Shown in pieces: positions 35,801 to 47,700 of a DNA stretch of 64,000 nt. Within the stretch, counting starts at the first letter, position 1. Each line of letters starts with the position of its first letter. A program made the translations under genes and the position numbers. Below the pieces are notes generated by a model. The model had not been told where the DNA came from and made no database searches. It saw only the letters and a list, made by a program, of their open reading frames with translations. This DNA comes from Adenanthera pavonina. Lineage: Eukaryota > Streptophyta > Magnoliopsida > Fabales > Fabaceae. The stretch is taken from positions 30,322,501 to 30,386,500 of the forward strand of contig JAIVEN010000019.1 of assembly GCA_026686845.1 (NCBI GenBank), written 5' to 3'.

Positions 35801-36241
35801 CAGGTAAAATTGCTCTCTCAGAAAATCCAGCCAACTCATTGATACTTGATGTTATACTTATTAAAGTTGAACCGCAATATGAGGCATGATACTGTACTTT
35901 CCTGGGCGGAGTTTGTGTTTTTACTTTAAGAGTCACCCTAAAAATCCTTATGACTTGATTGAGAAATGAATTCAACAAGTTTTCTATTATTATACTTTTT
36001 CACAGAATTGAGGCCGAGTAGCGTCAAATTAGAAATGAAAAAATGTCTCATTGTCGTATTTTTCCTGCTACAGCTTCTGCAGGCAATTCAGGTGGCAGAG
36101 AAGTTAGAGAAACCACCACTTGCAGACATATTCTCTGATGTATATGATTCCCTTCCATCCAACCTTCGTGAACAGGAGAAATGGCTGAGAGACACTATTG
36201 AAAAACATCCACAGGATTGCCCAGCAAATATTTCGGTGTAG
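32838..36241 (+). CDS. Branched-chain 2-oxoacid dehydrogenase E1 alpha subunit, mitochondrial
   Basis: Nine exons join in frame: 32838-33053, 33883-34020, 34131-34313, 34478-34635, 34743-34842, 35179-35290, 35384-35523, 35618-35803 and 36074-36241 (1401 bp, 466 residues), all with GT-AG introns. With E1 beta, E1 alpha decarboxylates the 2-oxoacids from Leu, Ile and Val using thiamine diphosphate in the mitochondrial matrix. The N-terminus (about residues 1-70) is Arg/Ser-rich and lacks acids, as in a targeting peptide. Core motifs are TPEMRFISESPEERTW, YREPGVLLWRGF, the thiamine diphosphate site GDGGSSEGDFHAALNFAAV to RNNGWAIS, and the phosphorylation loop YRVGHHSTSDDST, where Ser phosphorylation would inhibit the enzyme in the animal homologue. 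No lesion seen. A copia element starts 714 bases past the stop. Confidence 0.93.
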
Positions 36242-36954
36242 TTATGACCTAAATGGGCTTTATTTTGATGACATTGATTCTTTCAATGCTAAGCTTGCCT
36301 TGGAACTTATATTCTTGTTTTTCTGAACTGAGTTTACTATTTGGCGATGCAATCATAACAGGCCTTCAACTAACAAGCCAATAAATGTGGGAGTATGTAT
36401 GAGTGTGAGTAACAAGTTTGCAAAATCAGATAAACTGATTGGAGTGAACAATCATCCAAAACGAAACTCCTTTTTTTATTTTTTGGGCTTCCTCTCAGCA
36501 TAAGAAAGTGGAAACCGATGATTCGTCAATGGCATAGTCCGTTCAAGATTTTTCTGTATTCCTCTACCAAGAGGACTATTGACTAAAATATTTACTCCTG
36601 TGAGGCTCGTAGTGGTATGACTCTGGCATCCTAGAACTAGTGGCTTATAATTACAGTTCAAAAACCACCGACATGGTGGACCCTTCAATTGTTTCTTCCT
36701 TTTTCTGAAACAAGGCAGGAAGAGAGGGTTGCAATTGGCAAATTCAATGATGGAAGGAGCTTGTTATTGAAGTGTGAGGAGCACAAGAAAATGTATTGGA
36801 AACATGTAATGATTGAATTCTTTGAAAACTGCTCAAAGAGATAGTAGCATCTGCAAAAGGTTCATAATTTGATCGTTGAATTGTTTAACAAAAGTAGACT
36901 GACATAAGCTAGACAAAACCACGATCTTTTCTGAAATATGAAAGATGCACTCAG
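36242..36954. other. 3' flank of E1 alpha gene, no gene seen
   Basis: Contains the probable 3' UTR and polyadenylation region, then unremarkable DNA up to the copia LTR. The 70-aa minus ORF at 36476-36688 resembles no family I know, though it may be an old repeat fragment. Confidence 0.5.
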
Positions 36955-37738
36955 TGATAGAGTTTGTGTAGATGTGTGTTAAAAAGAAAGTCCTACATTG
37001 TTCAAAAGAAAAAAGACCTTAGTATTTATATACTAAGATGTGAAATTGGACAACTAGATGGGCTAAAAGGAGAAGTGGGCTTGTGCACACAACAACAAGC
37101 CACCATAGCTAAACGTAGTTCAAATCCATCGATTTGCCCCCCTGCGCACGAGTTACACACGATACTGGGCACTTTTGCTAAAAATTATTTTTAAAAAAAT
37201 ACAAAATAGTTTATTATAAAATAGCTTACCGAATATTATAAAATAACTTACCGGAAAAGTTGTTTTTCAGTTTTGAATCCTATAATGTTGGGATTTTTAA
37301 TTCTTCATTAACCTATTTATTTTCCATTAATTTGTGATCAACCCAACGTTCAGAAATGATTAACCAGGTTTATGTCCAACGTCTGGTAACGTTTTCAGAT
37401 TTATTCACATGTCTCCCAACGTTCATGACCGGCATTTAATTGCAGTTATGGTGTGTCCAACGTTCACTGATTTTGGAGCTTATAAATACCGAGCTCTAGA
37501 ACTAAATTCTACACACCAACTCTCGGACATTATTTGGAGCTTTCTCCTCTCCCTTTCTGCTTACCTGAGCTTCAACTTCATTTCTTTCTGTTATTCTGTT
37601 GCCTTGCTTCGGCTAGAGCAATCCGTTGAATCCTGGGAGTTACCGACTCATAGCAGAATAACTTTTAAGGACAGTGTCCTTAGGCACGACTTGAATTATT
37701 ATTTCTAACATGTTATATTGTTGCAGTGATATTTAACA
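36955..37738 (+). repeat. Copia 5' LTR
   Basis: Begins TGATAGAGTTTGTG and ends TATTTAACA. The U3 part has four CCAACGT-type motifs upstream of a TATA box, TTATAAATA at about 37480. Compared by eye with the 3' LTR, the first 190 bases show about 23 substitutions, of which about 22 are transitions. Confidence 0.85.
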
Positions 37739-37750
37739 ATCTTAAGAGTT

Positions 37751-38680
37751 ATGGAGTCACAAACCGTCGCTACTGCTGGTGCCGGAGATGCTACAGGTGT
37801 AGCTGATTCTGGCAGAGGCAGCATTCCGACCTTTATTCCCCTGCTATGCCAGTGACCAAGCCATTCCCAAATACATCAAAGATTGAAGTGTTTGATGGGA
37901 AGAACTTTAAGAGGTGGCACGAGCGGATCTTTTCTATCGTAGACATGCATGGAGTTACAGTAGACTGACCCAGTCTCAACCTATTCCCGAGGCTGACCAG
38001 AATCAGAAAACTGCTTGGAAATATACTAACAAGGTTTGTAGACACACGATCATTAGCACATTATCTAATGATTTGTTTGATGTGTACTGTGTTTACAAGG
38101 AGGCAAAAACCATCTAGGACTCTCTAATCGCCAAATACACTGCTCAGGATGTTGGCAAACAGAAGTTCGTCATTGGAAATTTCTACAAGTGGGAAATGAT
38201 AGAGGACAAGGACATCAAGGTGCAAATCAATGAGTACCATAAGCTGTTGGAGGAGTTGCGTGCTGAAAAAATCAACCTTATGGACGAATTCATTGCTGGG
38301 ATACTGATCGAGAAACTGCCAGAATCGTGAAAAGATTACAAACAACAACTCAAACACAAGGAAAAACAATTGTCGCTGTCAGATCTCATCACCCATATCA
38401 TCATTGAAGACACTAAGCGAAAGGAGATTCAAGTAACAAAGGGCAAGGAGATAGCCTCAAAGGCAAACTTGGTGGAAACAAAGCCGCACAACAAAAAGTA
38501 TGATCATAAGAACAAAAAACCTGATTACAAGCACAAAAATGCTAACCCTACTTTCAAAAAGAAAGGCAATTACTATGTCTGTGGACATGCAGAAAGAGAA
38601 TTAGAAGTGATAATCCTCCCAAGCCAAGTGCAAATTTGGTTCAAGGAGATGATAGTGATAGTGATATCATCGTTGTAGTT
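37751..38680 (+). pseudogene. Copia gag, broken
   Basis: The start MESQTV lies 12 bases after the LTR, and the frame breaks soon after. The pieces read FDGKNFKRWHERIFS, then AWKYTNKVCRHTIISTLSNDLFDVY, KQKFVIGNFYKWEM and EIASKANLVE, the usual copia gag order. The zinc-knuckle CCHC is reduced to YYVCGHAERE, so nucleocapsid function is lost. The gap before the ATG leaves no room for a standard Met-tRNA primer site. Confidence 0.75.
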
Positions 38681-39079
38681 GTTTCTCAAGCTCTTGTTGT
38701 CTCTGATGTAAGAAAGTGCGTGGTAGACTTTAGGGCTACCAAGCACATCTATACTAATAAGGAGATGTTTACCTCCTATGATCCTATCAAGGAAGGAGAA
38801 GATCGCATGTATCTTGCTGACTCCCGAACTGCAAAAGTTCAAGGAAAAGTTGTTCTCAAGCTTACATCTGGAAAGACCTTGGCGTTGAATGATGTTTTGT
38901 ATGTGCTTGATGTTAGAGTATATCTAGTTTCTGTGGCTCTATTAGGAAAGGCTGGGATTAAAGTGTCATTTGAATCTGATAAGATTGTAATGACAAAGAA
39001 TAATATTTTTGTGGGAAAGGGTTATTGTAATCAAGGACTGTTTGTACCGAATATTGCTGAAATGAATGAAAATGCATAA
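38636..39079 (+). pseudogene. Copia protease and pre-integrase region, active site lost
   Basis: The usual catalytic DSGAT reads DFRAT (in VVDFRATKHIYT), so the aspartic protease site motif is destroyed; the KVSFESDKIVMTKNN-type segment leads into the GAG-pre-integrase part. It is open for 147 residues. Confidence 0.75.
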
Positions 39080-39091
39080 TCTTCTGCTTAT

Positions 39092-39793
39092 TTGCCTGTC
39101 TATATGATTGATTTTTTTAATGTGTGGCATGCTAAATTAGGACATGTTAGTAAAGGTTATATTAAAAGAATGCAATACCTTGGCTTGATTTATGGAATTA
39201 TAGATGTTTCTTTGAATAAATGTGAAGTATGTACAAAAGAAAAATTAACCAAGAAATCTCATTTTTCTGTCCAAAGAGAGACTGAATTACTTTCTTTAAT
39301 ACATACTGATTTAGGAGATTTGAAACAAACTATGACTAGAAGTGGTAAAAAGTATTATATTACTTTCATTGATGATTTTTCAAGGTATACTAAAGTATAT
39401 TTGTTAAGAAATAAAGATGAAGCTTTTCAAAAATTTGTTTTATATAAAGTTGAAGTAGAAAATCAATTAAATAAAATGATTAAAAAGGTAAGGTCAGATA
39501 GAGGAGGAGAATATGTTTTGCTAAACTATTTTTGTGAAAAAGAGAGAATTATTCATAAAGTAACTCCTCCATATTCACCTGAGTCTAATGGTGTTGCAGA
39601 AAGGAAAAATATAACTTTAAAAGAAATGATGAATGCTATGCTTATAAGTTCTTCTGCACCAGATAATTTATGGGGTGAAGCTTTATTGTCTACTTATTTT
39701 TTACAAAATAGGATACCTTATAAGAAAACAAATAAAACACCTTATGAATTGTGGAAAGGTTATGTACCTAACCTAAAATATATAAGAGTGTGA
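39092..39793 (+). pseudogene. Copia integrase, core residues kept
   Basis: Open for 233 residues. The pre-integrase VWHAKLGHVSKG and CEVCTKEK lead into the core, where the three catalytic acids are visible: the Asp of HTDLGDL, the Asp of VRSDRGGEY and the Glu of SPESNGVAERKN. It ends in the PYELWKGYVPNLKYIRV phrase with a stop where the next frame should continue. Confidence 0.85.
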
Positions 39794-39811
39794 GGGTGTC
39801 TTGTTAAAGTA

Positions 39812-41675
39812 ATGTTGCCTGATCCTAAAAAGAGAAAATTGGGTTCCAAAACTTCTGATTGCATGTTTATTGGTTATGTTAAACATAGTGCTGTTTATAG
39901 GTTTTTGGTTTTAAAAAGTGATGTTTTGAATCGTAACACTATTATAAAAACTAAAGATGCAAAGTTTTTTGAGTATATTTTTTCTTTGAGAATTGAACAT
40001 GGCCTTAAAAGATTAGAAAGTTCTACTTCTTCTTCTGAACAAAATTCAAATGGAAATTTAGTTGAAGATTTAAGAAGAAGTAAAAGGCAAAGGAAAGAGA
40101 CTTCTTTTGGAAATGATTTTTATACTTATATGATGCTAGATGATCCTTTAAATTTTTATGAAGCTATTTCTTCTTCTGATGCTCATTTTTGGAAAGAAGC
40201 TATTAAGGCTGAAATTGATTCCTTTAATCAAAATAGAACTTGGGTTTCAGTAGACTTACCTCTATGAGCTAAATCTATTGGTTGTAAATGAGTTTTTAAA
40301 AAGAAACTGAATCCTGATGGTTCCATTGATAAATATAAAGCTAGACTTGTAGTTAAAGGTTTTACTCAGAAATAGAATGTTGATTATTTTGATACCTTTT
40401 CTTCTGTGACAAGAATTTCTTTTATAAGAATTCTTATTGCTTTAGCTTCGGTTTACAACATTTTTATTCACCAAATGGATGTTAAAACAGCTTTTCTAAA
40501 TGATGATTTAGAAGAAGAAATTTATATGGTACAACCTGAAGGATGTGTAGTTCCTAGGCAAGAAAACAAAGTTTGTAAACTTGTCAAATCTTTGTATGGT
40601 TTGAAACAGACACCGAAACAATGGCATGAAAAATTAAATCAAGTTTTGACAAAAATAGTTTTTCCACTGTTGAAGTGGAAAGATGTGTTTATACAAAGCT
40701 TGTAGATAGTAATTGTGTAATTATTTGCTTATATGTTGATGACATGCTTATTTTTGGCACTAGCATGAATGTGGTAGCTGAAACTAAACGTTTCCTTGCA
40801 TCAAATTTTGATATGAAAGACATGGGAAGCTAAAGTGATTTTGGGTGTCAAAATCATAAAAAATGATAATAGTATTTTATTATCTCAAGAACATTACGTT
40901 GAAAAAATTCTTAGAAAATTTGGTTGTTTTTATAATACTCCTTTAAGTACTCCTTTTGATGCTAGCTCTAAATTAGTAAAACATCAAGGTGATCTAGTAG
41001 CTCAATTTAAATACGCACAGATTATTGGGAGTCTGTTGCATCTGATGAATTTTACTAGATCAGATATATCATATGCTGCATGTAGATTGAGCAGATACAC
41101 CCACTGTCCAGGCAGTGAGCATTGGTTGGCTTTGGTAAGACTAATGAGATATTTAAGAGGTACCATGAATTATAGTATATTTTATAGTGGATTTTTCGCT
41201 ATATTAGAATGATATAGTGATGCTAACTGGATCTCAAATTCAAATGAGATTAAATCCACTAGTGGCTAATATATTTATTCTTGGTGGTGGTGTAGTATCC
41301 TGAAAATCAACCAAACAAAGCATTATTACAAAATCCTCAAGGAATTCAGAGTTTATTGCTATGGAGCTGGCTGGTATTGAGGCCGAGTTGTTGAAAAACT
41401 TCTTAGTAAATATTCCAATAGATGAAAAGCTAACACCATCAGTATCTTTGCATTGTGATAATCAATTTGCAATAGCTATGGCTAAAAATAAGACCTTCAA
41501 TAGCAAAAGTAGACACATTCGATTAAGACATAATATTATAAGGTAGCTGCTAAAAGATGGACTTATCTCAATTGATTATGTGAAATCAAAGTTAAATCTA
41601 GCGGATCCGTTAACAAAGCCCCTAAGGAAGAAACAAATTAATAACACATCGAGGGAAATGAGACTTAAGCCAAGT
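39812..41675 (+). pseudogene. Copia reverse transcriptase and RNase H, broken
   Basis: In several frames the region shows FWKEAIKAEIDSF, then KARLVVKGFTQK, MDVKTAFLNDDLEEEIYM, KLVKSLYGLKQTPKQWHEK and the catalytic YVDDM near 40734. RNase H follows with YSDANW, SLHCDNQFAIAMA and SRHIRLRHNIIR, then DYVKSKLNLADPLTKPL. Stops are present at about 40267, 40290, 40374, 40705 and elsewhere, so no full product can be made. Confidence 0.85.
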
Positions 41676-42233
41676 TGAAATTAATGATGATGGTAACCCA
41701 ACCTCTGTGATTGGAGATCCCATGAAAGAGGTTCATATGGATAAGAATAAGTCATGTGTTAATCCTACTAGCACTAAAGTTTGTTGTCTGTTCCTATGGT
41801 TTGAGAAAGTGCTAGAATGCATTATTGATAAGGCTGAGCAAAGCTCTTAATGATTTCATAGTCCTTATGGATGATGTATTTATTGTAGATACACTTGATG
41901 AAATCACCTATATGAATGTGGAGTGAGGCCGTCCCTATGAGATCATGGCGAAATCTCTAGAACATTCATTAAAACCAGGCATGCGCATGGTTGTCTAATG
42001 CGCAAAATCACCGTTAATAGCAGAAATTGTGGGGGTATAATCTAACTAATAATACTTCTAGTTTTGCATTCAAGAGTCGTTGGTTAATAGAAGCAGGCTT
42101 CATTGACAATTCTGTATACTAAGTTTTATTGGTCTAGGTCTGGTACATAGTCCAAAAGACATAAGATTCGAAACGTTTATACTCGTGTTGTAACTCAGAT
42201 GATAGAGATCTTTTTAACACACATGTGAGGGAT
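41676..42233 (+). other. Copia 3' untranslated region
   Basis: About 560 bases between RNase H and the 3' LTR with no ORF. It is long for a plant copia element. A G-rich AATTGTGGGGGTAT near 42024 looks like a second polypurine tract. Confidence 0.5.
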
Positions 42234-42983
42234 TGTTAGAGTTTGTGTGGGTGTGTGTTAAAAAGAAAGCCCCACATTGCTCAAAAGAAAAGAGGCCTTA
42301 GTGTTTATATACTAAAATGTGAAATTGAGCAATTAGATGGGCTAAGAGGAGAAGTGGGCTCGTGCGCACAACAACAGGCCGCCACAGCTAAACACAATTC
42401 AAATCCATCGATTTGCCTCCCCTGCACTATTAGAAATTATTTTTGTGAAAATAAAAAATAGTTTATTATAAAATAGCTTACCAGAAAAATTGTTTTTTTT
42501 TTTACTAGTTTCAGTTTTGAATCCTATAACGTTGAGATTTTTAATTCTTCATTAACCAATTTATTTTCCATTAATCTGTGATTAACCCAACGTTCAGAAA
42601 TGGTTAACCAATTTTATGTCCAACGTCCGGTAATGTTTTCAGATTTACTCACATGTCTTCTAATGTTCATGATCGGTATTTAATTGCAGTTATGTTGTGC
42701 CCAACATTAACTGATTTCGGAGTCTATAAATACCAAGCTCTAAAACTGAATTCTACACACCAACTATTAGACATTATTCGGAGCTTTCTCCTCTCCCTTT
42801 CTACTCACCTAAGCTTCAGCTTCATTTCTTTCTGTTATTCTGTTACCTTGCTTCGACTAGAGAAATCCGTTTAATCCTAGAGAGTTACCGACTCGTGACG
42901 GAATAATTCTTAAGAACAGTGTTCTTGAACATGACTCAAATTATTATTTCTAACTTGTTATATTATTGCAGTGATATTTAACA
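42234..42983 (+). repeat. Copia 3' LTR
   Basis: Begins TGTTAGAGTTTGTG after a short purine stretch (GTGAGGGAT) and ends TATTTAACA. It lacks about 35 bases present in the 5' copy near its middle. Three of the four CCAACGT motifs have lost their CG or otherwise changed. Confidence 0.85.
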
Positions 42984-43772
42984 CTCTTAATGAGGTGTAA
43001 GAAATGCACCACTAATATATTCTAGTTTTGCCTTCGTTTGTGTCATTGGTGTTGTTATTCAAGTTATGTACGATTGTTGTCTTTGTCAAGATGTTCAAAT
43101 GTTTCGTTTGACCATCTAGATGCCAAAACATGAACCATGTCTAATTCCCCCATTCTTTATTCGAGTTGCTTAAGCTGCAAGCTATGAACAGAGGTTTTTT
43201 TTTTCTTTTTGGTAAAAATTTAATTAATAAATTTTTTTTTAATGTTTTCTACTTTTGCCTCTTGAGACTTAATAAAACAGAATAAGAAATTAGAAAACAA
43301 CTATGAGAAAAGGTTTGAAAGAAAAACCAACTACTTAGTAATTTTTAATGCGGTAGTAGTAACTTTTGACTTGTATATATATTCAAAAGGAATATTATTG
43401 AAATATGTATCTGAATTTGTTTTATAGGAGCTTTGCATATTGCGTGCGCATGTAAGCTTGAAATTGAAGAATTAAATGGAGGGATTGCAGATATATTTTG
43501 ACTGACCAGAATAAAATAAATAAATGGCATCGTCAACATTGGTATTAGCATTAGATAGTGGAGCCTGAAATAATATTCCAATGGCAGACAAAATAGTGTT
43601 CAAAAGGCCCAAATTTCCTCACAGTAATCGCTACTAATAAAAGCTTTTTTGTCATTTTGTTGTTTGGTCTCTTTCTCCCTTCCATTTTCTTCTTCTTTGC
43701 CGAACTTACCTGTTCTTCCGGGAACATTTATTTTGACTTGGTTTACTTGCCTACTCAGTTGACAGAGATGTT
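42984..43772. other. Spacer, no gene seen
   Basis: AT-rich spacer. The minus ORF at 43345-43581 has no family character. Confidence 0.5.
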
Positions 43773-43775
43773 TAA

Positions 43776-43943
43776 GTGTCCGTTTAGTTTATTTTTTTAT
43801 AAAAATATTTTTAAAATAATTATAATTTATAAAAATAAAATTTAGATAAATATAGAGAAATTTATTAAAAAGTTATTTAGATAAAAAAAAATAATAATTA
43901 AAAAATACAGTTACATTTTAAAAAATGAGAACCAAACGGACAC
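43776..43943. mobile_element. 168-bp MITE with TAA target duplication
   Basis: The ends are inverted repeats: GTGTCCGTTTAGTTT on the left and the complement of GTGTCCGTTTGGTTC on the right. TAA flanks both sides (43773-43775 and 43944-43946), as in PIF/Harbinger (Tourist) elements, although the terminal sequence is not the classic GGGCC. The interior is very AT-rich. Confidence 0.75.
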
Positions 43944-43946
43944 TAA

Positions 43947-45465
43947 TGCTTAGATTGATCTCAGGCCAATATTTAATTATACAAGCGATGTAGTTTGTCT
44001 TACCCTTATGATTTTGCGCAACCAAAATCATCATTTATTGTCATTTTCTTTTGGTCTAACTTAATGTCATTTAATACATTATAATTCAGTTTGATCCGCA
44101 TTTATATATATATATATAGATGATTGTTTGAATATGAAAATACTCCTCTTAGAACATCGTAATAATTGAAATAAAATTATAATTCTTCCCTAAAACATAA
44201 TTTTTCATAAAATTTAAAATAATACATCACAAAGACATATTTTTTGGTGAACAATTACTAAGATACATTTAATTGAAATAATTATAACTTCTTCTATCAG
44301 AATAATAATATGGAAAACAACATTTTGCGATTGAGCAGCTCATTGGAGTTGAATACTTGATTTAACAACTAATTAAGGATTACAACTCTTGCGTTTAAAG
44401 TTGTATAAAAAATGAAATCATGTTGGGTAAATTGTGTTTATATGTTTTTCTATTGAGTATTTAAACAAAAATATGATAGTTGTATAGTTTTATAATCAAA
44501 TATTACATGAAAGGATCCTTTAGAAATTATATATATTGTCTATTTATTTAAATATATCAAATTAACAGTACTAGCAAGCCTTATATATTTGATGAAAAAG
44601 TGATGAAAAATTAGACAATAGGTTAAATCTATTTTTACATATTTATGTTTAAGTTTTTTTAAGTATATTGTAAATAATTAATCCGACTGTGGAGTGGTTG
44701 TTTTACATGAATTTTAAAATGAATCAGATCATTATTGCATGAATGATAAATAATGTAACTTTTTATAAATTTTATAAATATATATTTATTTATTCACAAG
44801 TTTTTAAAATATTGAAATTCATACAAAGAAATATAAAATGGGAAAGCGTGAAAAATTGATTAGAGATAAGGAAGTGATTAGATGGGTGAAGGGAATTGGG
44901 ATGGTGGGAAGTGATAAGAAATGGAAGAATAGTTTTTTTCTTTTTTTAATGAAGAAGATGGTGGTATCAAAGTTAGGGGGAGTCAAAGCACGCAAGCAAG
45001 ACAGACAGAGAGACACACATAACACAACATTGGATTGTGTGTAAATGTGGGGAATCCATTTCAGATTGCCTTTCTTTACTGCATCTGCATCCCCATCATC
45101 ATTATTGTTATTATTATTCCCCCATGTGTTCCTATCTGTCCTCAAATTTATTTTAGTATTAGGTTTATTTCTTCTTAATTAATTTAATCTAATTTGTTCA
45201 AAATTCAGATTCCACGGGTTGGTTCCATAGCAAAATTCTTCGTATTGCTAATGCAGCCACCATAATTTTGCTAGTCTTTCCATAATTAACTTCCATTTTA
45301 AATTGGATTTTTTAAAAAAATTATACATAATTTTTTCCAGCAAATTACAGTCCCTTGGATCATCTTGATCTTTAAGAAATTCCACTCTCTTTTCTTTCTT
45401 AACAGCACTTCGTTGCATTAATTTTTCATGAAATACTAATATATAGATACAAATGCTATATATAT
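43947..45465. other. AT-rich intergenic DNA, no gene seen
   Basis: Includes a TA microsatellite near 44103-44118. The antisense ORF pair around 44819-45145 is compositional. No domain was recognised. Confidence 0.5.
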
Positions 45466-45467
45466 TA

Positions 45468-45880
45468 CTCTTTCCATTACGCTATATAGTACACTATTTT
45501 GAGAAATTCATGTTTCAAAATATAGTACATTACACGAATTATATTATGTTTTGTTATTGCCTTTTCAGTATTGCCCATAATAAGTAAGCTTATATATTCT
45601 ACTGTTACCAATACATTTAATAAAAATTCTTTAATGGTTTGGTCAAACTATAAATGAATGAAGGAGAATTTTTCCCAAAAGTTTCACTCTTCATAATTGC
45701 CAATGACCTATAGGAACTCGGAAAAAAGAATTAAGGAGAGAATAACTATAATTTATTAATGTAGAAAATATTATTAAATAAGAGTAATTTGAAAAATAAT
45801 AAAAAAAATTTTGATTACTAATCATTATCTTGACACGTATGTAGTTGTTAAAAGTGCACTATAAACTGGTATGAAGGGAG
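45468..45880. mobile_element. Stowaway-like MITE (Tc1/mariner)
   Basis: The left end CTCTTTCCATTACGCTATAT and the complement of the right end (CTCCCTTCATACCAGTTTAT) match the plant Stowaway consensus start CTCCCTCCG. Both arms then continue AGTRCACT, and TA flanks both sides (45466-45467 and 45881-45882). There is no coding; length 413 bp. Confidence 0.8.
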
Positions 45881-45882
45881 TA

Positions 45883-47625
45883 TTATATTATTGCACATGT
45901 ATTAATATTTCGCACGCATCTTAATTGAGTTTTGCCAAGTTCATTCTTCGAGGCCTAATTAATTAAGAAAGAAGGACAGGTGAAGCGAAGGTTATATTAT
46001 TAATTGAACTTAAGATTAGGATAAGGTATATATATCTATATATTTAAAACACGGACATAAAGAGAGATGCTCGTGTAGTGTATATGAATCACTTATCATC
46101 TTCGAGAATTAGACCGTAGAATGTGCGATAAAAAAGAAATAATAGGATGCACCAACATATATAAAGAAAAAAGAACGTAAATCATTTTCTAAAAAGTTAA
46201 ACGTCTTTAACTCATAATAATTATTGATTACTAGTAAAGGACGAAAGCAACTTGAGAGGAAATGAGAAGGTGGATGCGAAGTGATTTGAGTTGATAATAA
46301 TTTGACAACGTGCAATGAGCCTGGTAAAGTTCTATTTGTCAATTATGAGGGTCCATATATACATTATATCAATCACATATATGTAAATATGGCAGTTATT
46401 TATCTCATAATTAATTGATGGGTGAACCACATGGATACAATAGGATCGATAGATTATGGGAATGAAAACGCAAGATATTATCTATGCCTTTCATGCAGTG
46501 AGTTATTGTTATCAAAGCACCCAAGTCCCGTAGTGGTTTCCATATCATTATTGCCTCTCTCATGACCCTTATGACTATCATTAATTTCATTTCCTCCCTC
46601 AATTCATCAACAGTTCCAAGCACGCACACACTAAACATGTAAATATGTCAATGCCAAGTTATATTAAAAAGACAAAACCGTTTTTTTTTTTGCCAAAAAA
46701 ACAGATATTACGTAAAAACTTTTTTCAGAAAAGAAAGAAAAACTCCTTGAACCCTTCAATTATTAAATAGTTTTCTATAAGTGTTAGCTTTTGTACATAG
46801 AACAAATTTAATGTGGCCAGAAAAAAAATAAAGTAAATTTAATTAAGAAAGATTTATCATTTACTTCCAATATCTTGAAAAAACTTGATTCTCGCTTCCA
46901 GTGGCATATTCTTTGTCCACTAAAAGAAATAGCTGCTTTTGAAATTCATATGCGATGCAGACAATAAAATAAAATTACTTACTACAATTTTAAAAAATAA
47001 TAAAATTTAATGACTAGAAATTCTCCGGAAATACCGAAAAAGGAAGGCGCAACTTTAGTTTATGTTTATGGTGAGTCAAGTGATTGGTGGGATTCAAACT
47101 CGAAGACATAAACAATAATTTTTATCTTTTGGTGGGTCAGTTTGACTGGATTGATGTGGAGTGAGAGAGAAAAGTGGGGACCAATTCCCACAATTATTCT
47201 ACATCATGAGCTGCCAACCCCTCCATCCTCTTCCCACGAGATAAGGCCTGTTTGGCCCTCTCCATTTTCCTTCTTCCTCTATCTTTCTCTTCTCTTGTTT
47301 TTTCCTAACTAAAAACATTGCACTTTTCTCCCTTTAGTGAACAAAATACATCTCCACTCCTCCCATCACGACCTCCCTTTCTTCTTCTCTTTTCCTGCTT
47401 ATATGGCACTTCTTCTTTAATCTTCCTTACCCCCTTACCCTCTGTCACACCTTTCTGATTTTTTTATGCTCCGTTTCTCTGTCTCACACCTCTAAGAACT
47501 TCTGTCTCTAGGCTTTATAGCCTAAACAACCCAAAGGGAAAAAGTTTGCTTGTTTCTGACACCCTTGTTTATAGCATTAATGCCTTTGTTCCTTCAAATG
47601 TTTGTCTCTTCTTGTATCGCCCTCA
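45883..47625. other. Promoter and spacer upstream of U-box gene
   Basis: AT-rich spacer with no gene seen, becoming pyrimidine-rich from about 47220 to 47600, which likely holds the proximal promoter and start of the leader. Confidence 0.5.
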
Positions 47626-47630
47626 TACAC

Positions 47631-47640
47631 TATTTATAAA
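47631..47640 (+). promoter_or_regulatory. TATA box of U-box gene
   Basis: TATTTATAAA lies about 65 bases before the ATG at 47701, the usual spacing for a plant core promoter with a short leader. Confidence 0.6.
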
Positions 47641-47700
47641 GCTTCGAGCTCGAAGCTTTTCAGAACCCAGAACTGAGATAAATCTCTGAGTCTTTCTTCC

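Larger units (their letters stand above)
36955..42983 (+). mobile_element. Complete Ty1/copia retrotransposon, inactive
   Basis: Two LTRs bound an internal region with gag, protease, integrase, reverse transcriptase and RNase H in copia order. The 5' LTR (784 bp) and 3' LTR (about 750 bp) differ mainly by transitions. The flanking bases are CTCAG on the left and CTCTT on the right, so only three of five positions of a possible target duplication agree; it is decayed or the ends are one base off. Polymerase-class domains keep many key residues, but the frame is broken repeatedly. It lies 0.7 kb downstream of the E1 alpha gene in the same orientation. Confidence 0.9.

Noticed and set aside
37833..38369. 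Antisense ORFs in the copia gag region
   Set aside because: They are shadows of the gag reading frame.
44819..45145. 108-aa minus ORF
   Set aside because: Compositional; no domain and no supporting signals.
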